A DNA stretch of 26,463 nt from SIG588 sp964515215 (GCA_964515215.1 CAZESL010000020.1:1-26463), one strand, 5' to 3'; positions 1-8,101 are shown, numbered from the stretch's first letter. The notes: generated by a model from the letters alone, not told the origin. Program-made: numbers and translations.

Positions 1-17
1 TTAAGTTTTTGTTTCAA
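1..17 (-). CDS. start of an unidentified gene (partial, five codons visible)
   Basis: On the minus strand an AAGGAG ribosome binding site at 30-25 lies seven bases before a TTG at 17-15. The following codons read Lys-Gln-Lys-Leu and then leave the window. The site lies directly behind the stop of the esterase gene at 31, so this is probably the next gene of the same operon. The start is deduced only from the Shine-Dalgarno spacing; nothing can be said about function. Confidence 0.4.
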
Positions 18-30
18 TTTAGTTCTCCTT

Positions 31-699
31 TTAGCCGAAAAGCTTCATATCGTTAAAATCGTTTACAAGAGCCTTGGCGTTTTCATTTTTATGCGACAGC
101 AAGAATTCAAATACCTCGTAATTTTTATAGGTATCGCTCCAAGCATTGTGCGAATTTTCGGGGTAAATTGTAAGCTTAGCCTTACCTCCGCGGCGGTTAA
201 CTGCATCAACCATTTTCTTTGACTCCTCAGGGAAAACGCAGGGGTCAAGCGCGCCGTGAAACGCCCAAATAGGAACGTTTACAAGCTGTGCGGCGTTCCA
301 GTACATTCCGCCGCCGCAAATGGGAATAATAGCGGCAAAAAGCTCGGGCGCGCTCATTGCAAGCTGCCAGGTGGCGTAACCGCCCATACTGTTGCCGATT
401 AGATAAAGTCTTTCCTCGTCGCAGTAGCTTTGAGTTAAAATAAACTTGGAAAATTCAATTAGGGTTTCCATTCTGTCAAACCACGAGTTGCCGTCGCAAA
501 GCGGTGCTATTGACACAAACGGAAAATCTTCAAACTTGGCGGTTTGAGTAAAAAACTCGTTACCTGCTAAAAGATTAGTATCCCCACCGCGCGTGCCTGC
601 GCCGTGAAAGAATATAATGGTGGGATAGCTCTCCCCCTCTTTATAATCCTTAGGAAATCTTATAACGTATTTCATTTTGTTAAATTCTAACTCTTGCAT
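31..699 (-). CDS. alpha/beta-hydrolase, esterase/peptidase-like (COG4099 type)
   Basis: A 222-residue cytosolic protein with no signal peptide. It shows the alpha/beta-hydrolase plan: oxyanion strand FFHGAG near residues 31-35, nucleophile elbow GNSMGG with Ser104, acid HGALDP with Asp152, and base NSHNAW with His184. This pattern matches the prolyl-oligopeptidase/feruloyl-esterase-like family often called predicted peptidase; the substrate cannot be read from the sequence. An upstream in-frame ATG at 768 is possible, but the ATG at 699 has a GGGAG site seven bases ahead and removes a basic, unconserved 23-residue extension. The gene overlaps the 3' end of the glycosidase gene by 13 bases, which suggests translational coupling and a shared role in breaking down an acylated plant or mucin glycan (inference). 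Confidence 0.75.
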   Translation of the reverse strand: MQELEFNKMKYVIRFPKDYKEGESYPTIIFFHGAGTRGGDTNLLAGNEFFTQTAKFEDFPFVSIAPLCDGNSWFDRMETLIEFSKFILTQSYCDEERLYLIGNSMGGYATWQLAMSAPELFAAIIPICGGGMYWNAAQLVNVPIWAFHGALDPCVFPEESKKMVDAVNRRGGKAKLTIYPENSHNAWSDTYKNYEVFEFLLSHKNENAKALVNDFNDMKLFG

Positions 700-2801
700 T
701 GTTTTTCTCCCATTTCTTTTATTTGTACGCGGCCGTTTGTTTGGCTTATTTGATAATGCTTTGAGCAAATGACAACGTCGCTCAGTGAAAAGTCCCCGTA
801 AGTGTTGGGGCGGCAGGTGACACTGCCGTCATCCTCTATTTCTATGCCTAAATAATGGCGGTAGAAAAGGTCAAGCCAAAGCGAGTGAAAATACTCGTAA
901 TACGGCGAAAAGGTTACGCCGTCGTTTCCTCTATAATGCTCGGTTATGACGGGCACGCTTCTATCGCCACTTAAAAAGTGAAGCTCGGTGTATGTATTAA
1001 AAAGCTTTAGCCAAGCGGCTTTTCTATTCTCGTCACCGCCGATAAGAGAACCCGTCGCCTCAAGTACTATGCTGTTAGCATAGGGCCACACAGGGCCGTT
1101 CCAGCAGCAGCCGTAGTGGTGCGGCTCTTTTATACTGGAGTTTGTCGGGCCTGCGATACAGTTATCAAACCAGTACATCGGGCAAGCTTTCTCTACCGAA
1201 CTTATGCCGTATTTTGTGCGCAGGGCGCTTTCGCTTGTGATGCACTCAAAAAGGCTATCGGCAAACTCTTCGCCCTCTATTAGCTTATACATAAAGGGCG
1301 CAAAACAGTCGTAGGATAGCGCCGCGTCACAGCGTTTGCCCGTTTTTACGTCTATGTCAAAGAATTTGCGCTTTTCGCTGTCGTAGTGGTTTTTTAGGAT
1401 ATGCTCGCCAAGTCTTTTGAAGATAGCGTAAAACTTTTCTTGCTCGTCTTTAAGTTCAAGCTCTTGCGCGATTTTATATACGCCATAGGCGTTTAACATA
1501 CTGTAGGCAATTTTGTCCAAACGGTAAAGTTTGTTCTCCTCATAGCCTTCACGCATACCCTCGCGGTCGTTTTTCCAGTCCCACGCGGGCTCAGTGTGCT
1601 GATAAAAGGACGGCTGATATTCCGCGCCCGTAAGCCAGCTTCCCGAAGTTTCGGGCAGTGCGCCGTTTTCAAGCTTCTTTTCGGCAAAGGCGGCGATGCT
1701 ATCAAAGTTTTTCTCTAAAAAGGCTTTGTTAGGGTGCTGGCGGTGTGCCTGCCAAATGGCAAACGGCGTAAACTGAACGTACACCTGATAGGTGCCGATG
1801 CCGTCGCACCAATTTTGCAAATCGGAATACAGCGCGTGCGGCGTTTTCATCCACTTTGTTTCCAACGCGTGAAACGGCACGGGAAGTCCAATGGGGCAAC
1901 CGAACCAGCTACCGAGCGGGCTTTCGTAAAAGCACTCGGTTTTTATTTTGTGGTTTTCTATCACCTGCGACGGTGTGTGCAGGTTGCGGTAAATTAGATA
2001 CCAGCGGTAGTAATATATTTTCTTTAGGTCCTCGTTTTCTATATAAAGCTCGGGGACGTTTTCTTTAAACCACTCGTTAAAGCGGCGCTCGTTATCCAAA
2101 ATAAACTCAGGCTCGCCAAAGCCTGCCGCGCCGTCGCACTCGTACTTCCGAATAAGCTCGCGTGCTAAGTCCTGTGCGCCTGTAGCCGAGCTTTTAGTAA
2201 ATGCCGCGCCGTACAGCACGCTAACGCTACTGTTAGGCGGCAAAATTAGGCTTATTTCACTATCAAGAGCGTCGTTTATAAACGTCGCACAGTAAAGCTT
2301 TAGGCTCATCTCATCGCCGAGTCCACCGATTTTTTCGGTGGTGCTGATAACGCCGTTTTGGGCGGCGGTGTTTATTTTAAGCTCGATCTCACACGGCTCT
2401 CTACCCTCGTTTAAAAAGGTGAGCCTTGAAATATATGAGTCGCAGCTTGACAGTATACACTTTTCTTCTCTTACCGAGATAAGACCGCTATTTTCATAAA
2501 CGGCTCTATCGGGCTCACAGCGGTACTCGGTCTTTTGGAAAGCAGGGGTGTGAACGTGGCGGTAAGGGGTAAATACAAGCGGCTTGCCGTCCTTTAGAAT
2601 TTCGGGCGTGACGGCGTTATCTATCGGCGTTTGATGCCCTGCAACAAAGCGGCCGAACATTCCGAGGCTCGCTTTGCCCCAAAGATACTCAAACGGGTTT
2701 TGGGGATTTTTATTTCTCTCGTCGGTGCAGTAGCAGGCCGAGATGTTGTAGCCGTGCAGGTCGGTTCTAACGCTGTTTTGCAAAAACCTGTTATAATTCA
2801 C
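687..2801 (-). CDS. glycoside hydrolase, (alpha/alpha)6 barrel, GH63/MGH1-like
   Basis: A 704-residue protein without a signal peptide. The N-terminal third is beta-rich. The C-terminal two thirds contain helical-barrel signatures: GSWFGCPIGLP near residue 300 and, near 565-585, CCWNGPVWPYANS, which resembles the conserved W-x-GP-x-W segment of GH63-type glucosidases and mannosylglycerate-hydrolase-like enzymes. These hydrolyse alpha-glucosides or related oligosaccharides by inversion; which one applies here is unknown. The start is a GTG at 2801 with an AAGGGGG site eight bases upstream; the nearby ATG is out of frame and soon meets a stop. The absence of a secretion signal points to imported oligosaccharides as substrate. 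It lies 73 bases downstream of the M20 gene and overlaps the esterase gene. Family assignment is by motif memory and moderately sure. Confidence 0.65.
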   Translation of the reverse strand: MNYNRFLQNSVRTDLHGYNISACYCTDERNKNPQNPFEYLWGKASLGMFGRFVAGHQTPIDNAVTPEILKDGKPLVFTPYRHVHTPAFQKTEYRCEPDRAVYENSGLISVREEKCILSSCDSYISRLTFLNEGREPCEIELKINTAAQNGVISTTEKIGGLGDEMSLKLYCATFINDALDSEISLILPPNSSVSVLYGAAFTKSSATGAQDLARELIRKYECDGAAGFGEPEFILDNERRFNEWFKENVPELYIENEDLKKIYYYRWYLIYRNLHTPSQVIENHKIKTECFYESPLGSWFGCPIGLPVPFHALETKWMKTPHALYSDLQNWCDGIGTYQVYVQFTPFAIWQAHRQHPNKAFLEKNFDSIAAFAEKKLENGALPETSGSWLTGAEYQPSFYQHTEPAWDWKNDREGMREGYEENKLYRLDKIAYSMLNAYGVYKIAQELELKDEQEKFYAIFKRLGEHILKNHYDSEKRKFFDIDVKTGKRCDAALSYDCFAPFMYKLIEGEEFADSLFECITSESALRTKYGISSVEKACPMYWFDNCIAGPTNSSIKEPHHYGCCWNGPVWPYANSIVLEATGSLIGGDENRKAAWLKLFNTYTELHFLSGDRSVPVITEHYRGNDGVTFSPYYEYFHSLWLDLFYRHYLGIEIEDDGSVTCRPNTYGDFSLSDVVICSKHYQISQTNGRVQIKEMGEKQCKS

Positions 2802-2825
2802 TCGCCATTCCCCCTTTTCGCCTAC

Positions 2826-2854
2826 ATTTTACCATACTGCAAAAGCAAATACAA
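2826..2854 (-). promoter_or_regulatory. possible promoter of the glycosidase-esterase genes
   Basis: On the minus strand TTGTAT (2854-2849) and TAAAAT (2831-2826) are separated by 17 bases in an AT-rich 73-base gap. The -10 matches 5 of 6 consensus positions and the -35 only 3 of 6. It would let the glycosidase and esterase be expressed apart from the M20 gene. No clear terminator is seen between the genes. Confidence 0.35.
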
Positions 2855-2874
2855 CTTTTTTTGTGATTTTGCGC

Positions 2875-4053
2875 TCAATTTGTCGTTTCGAGCCATCTTT
2901 TCGCGCAGTGGCAAATAAGCTGTGTGCCAAGCGGCAAAACGTCTTCGCTGAATACCACCGCCTCGTTGTGCATAGGCTTTCCAAAAGATGCGTTTTCCTC
3001 TTTTGTGCCTGCGCCGATTAAAAGATAGGTGCAGGGGATTTGTTTTGTGAAAAAGGCAAAATCCTCCGAGCCTGTGCCGCAGTTTTCAAATCGCACGACT
3101 TTTTCTTTCGCGAATATCTCCCCGGCAAAATTGGCCATCTTTTCCGCTTGCGCCGCGTCGTTTACAAGCGGCGGCACGCTAACCGTTTTTTCAAGGCGAG
3201 CCGACGCGCGAAACGCCTTTGCCGTTAAAAGCGCAATTTGCTCTATGCGCTCTAATATAAACTGCCCGTCCGCTTCGTTTTTGGCCCTAACCGAGCCTTC
3301 AAGGACAGCCTCTTTTGGTATAACGTTTGCCGCCTCGCCGCTACAAAAGCGCCCTATTGTGAGCGCCGCTACGGCGGTGGGGTCAACTTCCCTTGCGATA
3401 ATTTCCTGAAGCGCGAGAAAGATATGCGCCGCCACGTTTATTGGGTCAACGCCCGTGTGCGCCATCGCGCCGTGACAGCCCACGCCCTCTACGCAAATTT
3501 TAAAAAAACTGCACCCTGCCATAAGCGTGTTTTTTCCTACCAGCACAAGCCCCGTCGGTTGCCCCGAGCTTACGTGAAGCGCGAGCCCCGCGTCGATATG
3601 CGGCTGTTTTAGCACGCCCGCCTCAAGCGCCGCCTTGGCGCCGCCAAAGCCCTCTTCGTTTGGCTGAAAAACAAATTTTATATTGCCCGCCATCTCACCT
3701 TGGTGCTGTTTTAAAATTTTGGCGGCGCCAAGCAGCATTGCGGTGTGCATATCGTGGCCGCAGGCGTGCATACAGCCGTTTTGGGCGGCAAACGGCAGCG
3801 AAGATTTTTCCTCTATCGGAAGCGCGTCCATATCGGCGCGCAGCAATAGTGTTTTACCCGCTTTGCCGCCCTTTAAAAACGCCGTTATACAGCTTTCGCA
3901 CACCTCTATCGGCTCGTAGCCGTACTGCGAAAGCTTTTCCATCACAAATGCCTTTGTCTTGGGAAGGTGCGCGCCCACCTCGGCATTTTCGTGGATAGTC
4001 CTGCGCATTTCTATTAGCTCGCTTTTTATTTGCTCGACCTCTTTTGTAAACAT
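2875..4053 (-). CDS. M20 family amidohydrolase (M20D, hippurate/IAA-amino acid hydrolase-like)
   Basis: A 392-residue metal-dependent amidohydrolase. The expected M20D metal-site residues are present: Cys98 and His100 in MHACGHDMH, Glu133-Glu134 in QPNEEG, His160 in ALHVSSG, and His362 in PMHNEAVVF near the end. The dimerisation domain contains the GCHGAMAHTG motif near 193-202. Such enzymes remove N-acyl groups from amino acids or small peptides in the cytoplasm; the natural substrate is not readable. The ATG at 4053 follows an AAAGGGGG site. The 5' untranslated stretch contains a perfect 12-bp palindrome (4083-4094). A terminator-bounded regulator gene lies upstream, and the glycosidase and esterase genes follow. 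Confidence 0.85.
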   Translation of the reverse strand: MFTKEVEQIKSELIEMRRTIHENAEVGAHLPKTKAFVMEKLSQYGYEPIEVCESCITAFLKGGKAGKTLLLRADMDALPIEEKSSLPFAAQNGCMHACGHDMHTAMLLGAAKILKQHQGEMAGNIKFVFQPNEEGFGGAKAALEAGVLKQPHIDAGLALHVSSGQPTGLVLVGKNTLMAGCSFFKICVEGVGCHGAMAHTGVDPINVAAHIFLALQEIIAREVDPTAVAALTIGRFCSGEAANVIPKEAVLEGSVRAKNEADGQFILERIEQIALLTAKAFRASARLEKTVSVPPLVNDAAQAEKMANFAGEIFAKEKVVRFENCGTGSEDFAFFTKQIPCTYLLIGAGTKEENASFGKPMHNEAVVFSEDVLPLGTQLICHCAKRWLETTN

Positions 4054-4082
4054 CTAAAAGCCCCCTTTTTATTATTTATGTC

Positions 4083-4094
4083 CCGCCGCGGCGG
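4083..4094. repeat. perfect 12-bp GC palindrome upstream of the M20 gene
   Basis: CCGCCGCGGCGG is its own reverse complement and stands out in an otherwise AT-rich gap, about 30 bases before the M20 start codon. It could be a protein-binding site or a leader hairpin; no family can be named. Confidence 0.4.
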
Positions 4095-4105
4095 TTTCAT
4101 TATTG

Positions 4106-4140
4106 CAAAAAATAAAACCGAGCGGTTGCTCGGTTTTATA
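4106..4140 (-). terminator. rho-independent terminator after the XRE/zinc-ribbon gene
   Basis: A 12-bp stem, ATAAAACCGAGC with its complement around the loop GGTT, at 4112-4139. On the minus strand it is followed by a T-rich run, the complement of the A-run at 4106-4111. It lies directly after the stop at 4144. Confidence 0.8.
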
Positions 4141-4143
4141 CTT

Positions 4144-4752
4144 TTATTTCTTTATTATCTTTTTGCACCAAGAGCGTTTATTGCAGCTTGGGCATTTTAA
4201 ATAGCGTGTAGTGCCAAAATGCATGGCGTTTAGAGCCTGCGTATAGGTCGGCACGATTTCACAGCCGCAGTGCTTACATTTATAATAGCCTACGCTTACC
4301 TCTAATTTAAGCGCATAGAAGCAAGGAATTAGGAACAAAACGCAAAGCGCAAGTATAAATGCAAGCTGCATCGGGCCTTCGGGAACAAAAAACGCTACCG
4401 CGCCAAGTCCACCGATAAGGCCGACCAGGCAAACGCCCATTATAACCCACATTGTTGTCCATATCGTTTTGTTTTTTTGCTCTACTTCCCTTGCCATTTC
4501 AAGCAGGATTTGCTCGTTTTTCTCATTTTTGTTTTCCATGCTTATCTTCTCCCCACATAAAAGTTCGTTTACCGATATACCGAGAATTTCACAAAGCTCT
4601 ATCATAATGGACGCGTCGGGCAAACTTTTGCCGCGTTCCCATTTTGAAACAGCCCTGTCGGTTATCAAAAGCTTTTCGGCAAGCTGTGCTTGGGTTAGGT
4701 TTTTCTCTTTTCTTCGCTCAGCTATAAACTCGCCGATTTTTATTTGATTCAT
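4144..4752 (-). CDS. XRE-family regulator with two membrane helices and a C-terminal zinc ribbon
   Basis: A 202-residue protein in three parts. Residues 1-67 are a classic Cro/C1-type helix-turn-helix (IGEFIAERRKEKNLTQAQLA, then TDRAVSKWERGKSLPD). Residues 98-148 form two hydrophobic segments. Residues 157-200 form a zinc ribbon with Cys159, Cys162, Cys187 and Cys190. This layout is frequent in Clostridia as membrane-tethered transcription factors of unknown signal. The ATG at 4752 is chosen because GAGGAGG lies just upstream and the helix-turn-helix starts immediately; an in-frame TTG or ATG at 4806 would add 18 unconserved residues overlapping the promoter. It is a single-gene unit with its own promoter and terminator. 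Target genes are unknown; the ECF/CPBP genes upstream are one possibility. Confidence 0.8.
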   Translation of the reverse strand: MNQIKIGEFIAERRKEKNLTQAQLAEKLLITDRAVSKWERGKSLPDASIMIELCEILGISVNELLCGEKISMENKNEKNEQILLEMAREVEQKNKTIWTTMWVIMGVCLVGLIGGLGAVAFFVPEGPMQLAFILALCVLFLIPCFYALKLEVSVGYYKCKHCGCEIVPTYTQALNAMHFGTTRYLKCPSCNKRSWCKKIIKK

Positions 4753-4774
4753 ACCTTTTCCTCCTCTCGCCTTT

Positions 4775-4803
4775 ATTTTAGGCGCGAAAACGCAAAAAGT
4801 AAA
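4775..4803 (-). promoter_or_regulatory. sigma-A-like promoter of the XRE/zinc-ribbon gene
   Basis: On the minus strand TTTACT (4803-4798), a 17-base spacer, and TAAAAT (4780-4775). The -10 is 22 bases upstream of the chosen ATG at 4752, leaving room for the strong GAGGAGG site. Confidence 0.5.
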
Positions 4804-4838
4804 CAAACCGCTGGTAGAGTGGGGATTTTACCGCTCGG

Positions 4839-5528
4839 TTATTTGATTTTTTTGTTTATATAAAGCGCGTAAAGCAGCGGCGCTACCGTTAAAACCACGG
4901 GTGCTATATAAAGTGATACCGTGTTTTCGACGTTAAATATCGAAAGTGAATTTACAAGGCAGTGGGTTACTATTTGGGGGATAAGCGAGCCGCTTTTCTT
5001 AAACATAACCACAAATAAATAGCCTATCGAGGTGGCGTAGCACACCTGCATTAGCGTGGGGACTAAATCGGCGCCGTTTATTAGATTTACTATGTGGCCT
5101 ATTCCGAAGGTAACGGCGCACACGATTACCGCACTTTTAGGGCTTGTTTTTACCATCATTTTAAACAAAAAGCCTCTAAAAATAATTTCCTCAATAAAGC
5201 CGACGTTTAGCATTGTCAAAATATGGTAGACAATTTCCTCGGTCGTGTTATTTACATTAAAGCCATTCCACAAATTAACCGATACGACAATAAGCAGCGG
5301 CAAAAAGTACAGGTACTCTTTTGCGTTTGTGGGTTTTGTAAGTCCGTAGTGGGCCGTCTTTTTTAAAGCAAGCATTATACCTATTAAAAGCGTGGACAGG
5401 GCGGTGTTTATAAGCACGCTGACAAGGCTTGTTGTGCCAAAGCTTTGCGCAAACGAGCCGCTTACTATGTAGACAGCTATCAGCAGTATGCAAAACGGCG
5501 TTTCGTGCTTTTCAAATACCTTGTTCAT
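4839..5528 (-). CDS. CPBP family intramembrane glutamic endopeptidase (Abi/Rce1-like)
   Basis: A 229-residue polytopic membrane protein with about seven hydrophobic stretches. The CPBP active-site motifs are present: EEIIFRG at 113-119 (paired glutamates and arginine), FGIGH at 141-145 (His145), and THCLVNS at 188-194 (His189, Asn193). The family cleaves or binds prenylated or other membrane substrates, and in Firmicutes is often linked to bacteriocin immunity or protein processing; the role here is unknown. The ATG at 5528 has a GGGAG site. Only 11 bases separate it from the ECF component gene upstream, so the two are probably one operon. Confidence 0.85.
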   Translation of the reverse strand: MNKVFEKHETPFCILLIAVYIVSGSFAQSFGTTSLVSVLINTALSTLLIGIMLALKKTAHYGLTKPTNAKEYLYFLPLLIVVSVNLWNGFNVNNTTEEIVYHILTMLNVGFIEEIIFRGFLFKMMVKTSPKSAVIVCAVTFGIGHIVNLINGADLVPTLMQVCYATSIGYLFVVMFKKSGSLIPQIVTHCLVNSLSIFNVENTVSLYIAPVVLTVAPLLYALYINKKIK

Positions 5529-5539
5529 ATTTTCTCCCG

Positions 5540-6049
5540 TTATTTTCCTATAATTGATTTTACGATTTTTAGGTTTTTGGTTGCGGTGAAAAGCAGTGAG
5601 GCGGCCACAAGGTTTATGGCGCCCTGAATAGCATTAAAGGGAATGTTGGCAGCGGCGCCGAGGCCGTAGCCCAAAATCAGCGACTCATAGATAAAATAGC
5701 CCGCTATCATTACTATCTCCGCAAGCGCGCCCGACAGCGCAAACGGCAAAAGCTTGCCGCTTTTTACGGTGCGTTTTCTAAAGAGCAAAACTGCCGCCGC
5801 CATAAGCGCTTTTATTAAAAGCGTACCGGGTGCGTATATTATGTAGCCGCTTGCAAGGTCGCAAAGGGCGGCGCCAAGCGCACCCGAAACAACGCCGTAC
5901 GGGCCGAGTATGTAAGCGCCGAAAAGCACCATACAGTCGCCTAAATTCACGTTTCCGACGGTTGGGGCGGGGACAAGTATCCAGGTCATTAAAAAGCTCA
6001 TGGCGCAAAATACCGCCGCTAAAACCGATTTTTGAATTTTGTTTTTCAT
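5540..6049 (-). CDS. ECF transporter S component (PF07155-type)
   Basis: A 169-residue integral membrane protein with about five to six hydrophobic segments. The signature VNLGDCMVLFGAYILGP followed by LGAALCDLASGYIIYAPGT is typical of the PF07155 group of substrate-binding S components, which capture vitamins or precursors and share a common ECF ATPase/transmembrane module encoded elsewhere. Members include candidates for hydroxymethylpyrimidine, pyridoxine and riboflavin; the substrate cannot be fixed here. I looked for a thiamine, flavin or preQ1 riboswitch in the 140 bases upstream and recognised none. The start at 6049 has an AGAAGGAAG site. The module genes ecfA and ecfT are not in the window. 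Confidence 0.82.
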   Translation of the reverse strand: MKNKIQKSVLAAVFCAMSFLMTWILVPAPTVGNVNLGDCMVLFGAYILGPYGVVSGALGAALCDLASGYIIYAPGTLLIKALMAAAVLLFRKRTVKSGKLLPFALSGALAEIVMIAGYFIYESLILGYGLGAAANIPFNAIQGAINLVAASLLFTATKNLKIVKSIIGK

Positions 6050-6147
6050 TTACATCGCTTCCTTCTGCCAAAAAACTATGCCTCTATAACTGTTTTACAA
6101 CAAAAATTCAAGATTTGCAATAGCTAAATTGCCTGTTTTTATTTTTA

Positions 6148-6180
6148 CAAAAAAAGAGTTATCCCAAAAGAGATAACTCC
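6148..6180 (-). terminator. rho-independent terminator of the six-gene operon
   Basis: An 8-bp stem, GAGTTATC (6156-6163) with GATAACTC (6172-6179), around an 8-base loop. On the minus strand it is followed by a run of T, the complement of the A-run at 6148-6155. It lies ten bases beyond the stop of the short XRE gene. Confidence 0.8.
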
Positions 6181-6189
6181 GTTTTTTCT

Positions 6190-6432
6190 TTACTTAATTT
6201 CCTGTTCTAAACTGTCAAACTCAGGCGTAGAAAAGAACTCTCCCAAGGTTATTTCCAAACCGTCGCAAAATTTCTTAATTGTAGTTATAGATACGTCACG
6301 CCTACTCGCATCCATCATACTGTACGCGGTAGAAGGAGTAACGCCTGACGCATTTGCAAGTTCATTTATTTTTATGTTTCTTTCCTCGCATAATTTTTTA
6401 AATCTCTGGGCAACAACATCTTTGACGCTCAT
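6190..6432 (-). CDS. short XRE-family helix-turn-helix regulator
   Basis: An 80-residue protein that is almost entirely a Cro/C1-type DNA-binding domain: RFKKLCEERNIKINELANAS, then VTPSTAYSMMDASRRDVSIT and a closing helix FCDGLEITLGEFF. It has no extra sensor domain. It is the last gene of a compact six-gene run and is followed by a terminator, so it may autoregulate that operon (inference). The ribosome binding site AAGGCGGTGA (6447-6438) differs by one base from the canonical AAGGAGGTGA and recurs before sister genes. Confidence 0.8.
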   Translation of the reverse strand: MSVKDVVAQRFKKLCEERNIKINELANASGVTPSTAYSMMDASRRDVSITTIKKFCDGLEITLGEFFSTPEFDSLEQEIK

Positions 6433-6449
6433 TTATTTCACCGCCTTGA

Positions 6450-6749
6450 TTAGTACCAATTTCCAAGTAAAAGATAACACAGCAAAAACAAAACTCCGCA
6501 AAGCAACAAGTGAACAAGGTTAAACATAAGTTTTTTGCGCGCTGGTACCTTTGGCTTTAGAGGTAGCCAGCACACCACGCTCACAAACAACGGAGAAAGC
6601 CACAGGCTTAGGCGATAAAACAAAAGGAATATGATTCCAAATAGGATATTTCCACTAAACCCGCACAGCCAAAGCAGCAGCGCAAACAAGAGATTTGCGC
6701 CGTATATCACGAAAAAAAGAATTGTTTTAATTAGCTTTGAGGTTTGCAT
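6450..6749 (-). CDS. small membrane protein, three hydrophobic segments, unknown function
   Basis: A 99-residue protein, not recognised. Hydrophobic stretches cover roughly residues 8-30, 33-62 and 76-95. A short basic-proline segment (PLKPKVPARKK) separates the last two, as expected for a cytoplasmic loop. No catalytic motif is visible. It lies 17 bases upstream of the XRE gene and 27 downstream of another small membrane protein, so it is probably cotranscribed with both. The site AAAGCGGTGG precedes the ATG. Confidence 0.65.
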   Translation of the reverse strand: MQTSKLIKTILFFVIYGANLLFALLLWLCGFSGNILFGIIFLLFYRLSLWLSPLFVSVVCWLPLKPKVPARKKLMFNLVHLLLCGVLFLLCYLLLGNWY

Positions 6750-6776
6750 ATAACCACCGCTTTTTAAAAAATATTG

Positions 6777-7052
6777 TTATTTGGAATTTCTTTTAACATA
6801 CAAAATACATCCTGCGACTATTTGTGCAATAGAAATAATTACCGCTGCTAAAATAGCAAACCAGCCCGAGTTATCTCCGCCATCGACAACTACTATTCCC
6901 GCTCCAAAAAGAACCAAGCAGCCGACAAATACAATTAGGGCCAATAAAACTGACAGCAATTTATATTTTAGCGATTTCGCTTTTTCGACGGGGACAATAA
7001 GCATCATCAGTTCAAAATAAGCTTCAAATAATACCTCGAAAATTATTTCCAT
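6777..7052 (-). CDS. small membrane protein, two hydrophobic segments, unknown function
   Basis: A 91-residue protein, not recognised. An acidic amphipathic N-terminus (EVLFEAYFELMM) is followed by a basic patch (KAKSLKYK), a hydrophobic helix at about 30-54, a short acidic loop (DGGDNSG) and a second helix at about 62-86. The protein ends with basic residues, consistent with both termini in the cytoplasm. It sits between the acetyltransferase and another small membrane protein in the six-gene operon. The ribosome binding site is AAGGCGGTGG (7066-7057). Confidence 0.65.
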   Translation of the reverse strand: MEIIFEVLFEAYFELMMLIVPVEKAKSLKYKLLSVLLALIVFVGCLVLFGAGIVVVDGGDNSGWFAILAAVIISIAQIVAGCILYVKRNSK

Positions 7053-7067
7053 AAATCCACCGCCTTT

Positions 7068-7505
7068 TTAGATTTCAAGCCGCATTTTAACGTGCAGCAC
7101 GCCCTCTTCCCAAAACTCGTCCGATACGGTTTCAAAGCCAAGCTTTTCATAAAAACCGATAGCGTGCTTTTGCGAGTCTAAGCAAATGCATTTGCAGGGC
7201 ATACTTTGTTTTATGTCCTCAATGGCCCTTTTCATAATCTCCTTGCCCAAGCCTATACCGTGCGTAAGCGACAGTACCCTGCCGACTCTAACGGCGGTTT
7301 TTTCGCCGTCCTCATAAAACGCGCGCAGGTAGGCCAAAACCTTGCCGTCCTGCGATAGCGCAAAGTGCCGAGCGGTAAGGTCAACGCCGTCCATATCCTG
7401 ACAGCGCATATTTTGCTCAACTATAAAAACCTGCGAGCGCGCCTTTAAAATTTCGTAAAGCTCAAGGCTTGATAGCTCGTTAAAATTTTTAGCAGTAAAC
7501 TTCAT
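7068..7505 (-). CDS. GNAT family N-acetyltransferase, ElaA-like
   Basis: A 145-residue acetyltransferase. The N-terminal LYEILKARSQVFIVEQNM followed by DMDGVDLTARH is the characteristic start of the ElaA branch of the GNAT superfamily. The acetyl-CoA binding region is VGRVLSLTHGIGLGKEIM, and HAIGFYEKLGFETVSDEF is the usual C-terminal strand-helix. Substrates of ElaA proteins are unknown. An AAGGTGAG site precedes the ATG at 7505. It is the third gene of the six-gene operon, 18 bases after its neighbour upstream. Confidence 0.85.
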   Translation of the reverse strand: MKFTAKNFNELSSLELYEILKARSQVFIVEQNMRCQDMDGVDLTARHFALSQDGKVLAYLRAFYEDGEKTAVRVGRVLSLTHGIGLGKEIMKRAIEDIKQSMPCKCICLDSQKHAIGFYEKLGFETVSDEFWEEGVLHVKMRLEI

Positions 7506-7523
7506 ATTCTCACCTTATTGGTA

Positions 7524-8078
7524 CTATCTTTCGCAAGTAATCCTTGAAACATCGGATTTTATTATTTTCAAAATTCGCGGGCGATTGTATCGCTGAAGCG
7601 CCGCAAAGCACCGGTCAAACAGCGCCGACAAAACTGACGTTATAACAAAAACCGCAGGCGAGCCGAACACGCCGATGGTAAGTATCGGCACAAAGCTTAG
7701 CACCGCGATGGTTTCGTGCACAAGCTCGGCCTGGCAGGTCGCCTGTGCGATCTCGTCCCACGAATGTTTTTGTCTATCAAAAAGGCTGGGGTCGTAGGTG
7801 GGAAGATGCTTTTTCCATTTTTTTACCCTCAAAGCCTCGTAAAGCTTTTGCTCTTTTTTACCCACTCTAAACCATTTTTTATTGTAGTCGGCCTTATTGT
7901 TCATCAATACATTAAACACGCCGCCCACTAAAAGCCGCATCAAAAAATGGTAGGCTATTGTCCCTGCCGTAATGGCAAGCGATAAAAATATTCCGACGGG
8001 CTTTGCATTGTAAGCAATTATAAAAATTACGGTTAGTACAGTCGCTATGGCCGCGACCGCCTTCATTCCTCTTGCCAA
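7524..8078 (-). CDS. membrane protein resembling the CrtO acyltransferase family
   Basis: A 184-residue protein with two hydrophobic helices at about 7-50, a charged central segment, and a further hydrophobic region at about 123-150. The central motif KLYEALRVKKWKKHLP followed by an acidic-aromatic stretch and AELVHE recalls the small CrtO family (glycosyl-diaponeurosporenoate acyltransferase-like), whose members are widespread in non-pigmented Firmicutes with unknown function. No other carotenoid gene is visible, so a pigment role is unlikely. I prefer the TTG start at 8078 because CGGAG lies eight bases upstream; the in-frame ATG at 8066 has no properly spaced site. Confidence 0.55.
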   Translation of the reverse strand: MARGMKAVAAIATVLTVIFIIAYNAKPVGIFLSLAITAGTIAYHFLMRLLVGGVFNVLMNNKADYNKKWFRVGKKEQKLYEALRVKKWKKHLPTYDPSLFDRQKHSWDEIAQATCQAELVHETIAVLSFVPILTIGVFGSPAVFVITSVLSALFDRCFAALQRYNRPRILKIIKSDVSRITCER

Positions 8079-8101
8079 GATAACATCTCCGTTTAAATTA
8101 G

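Noticed and set aside
6050..6189. Riboswitch upstream of the ECF S component (preQ1, TPP or FMN)
   Set aside because: The gap contains the terminator of the preceding operon and a weak GCAAT/ATTGC hairpin, but none of the conserved cores I know for these classes.
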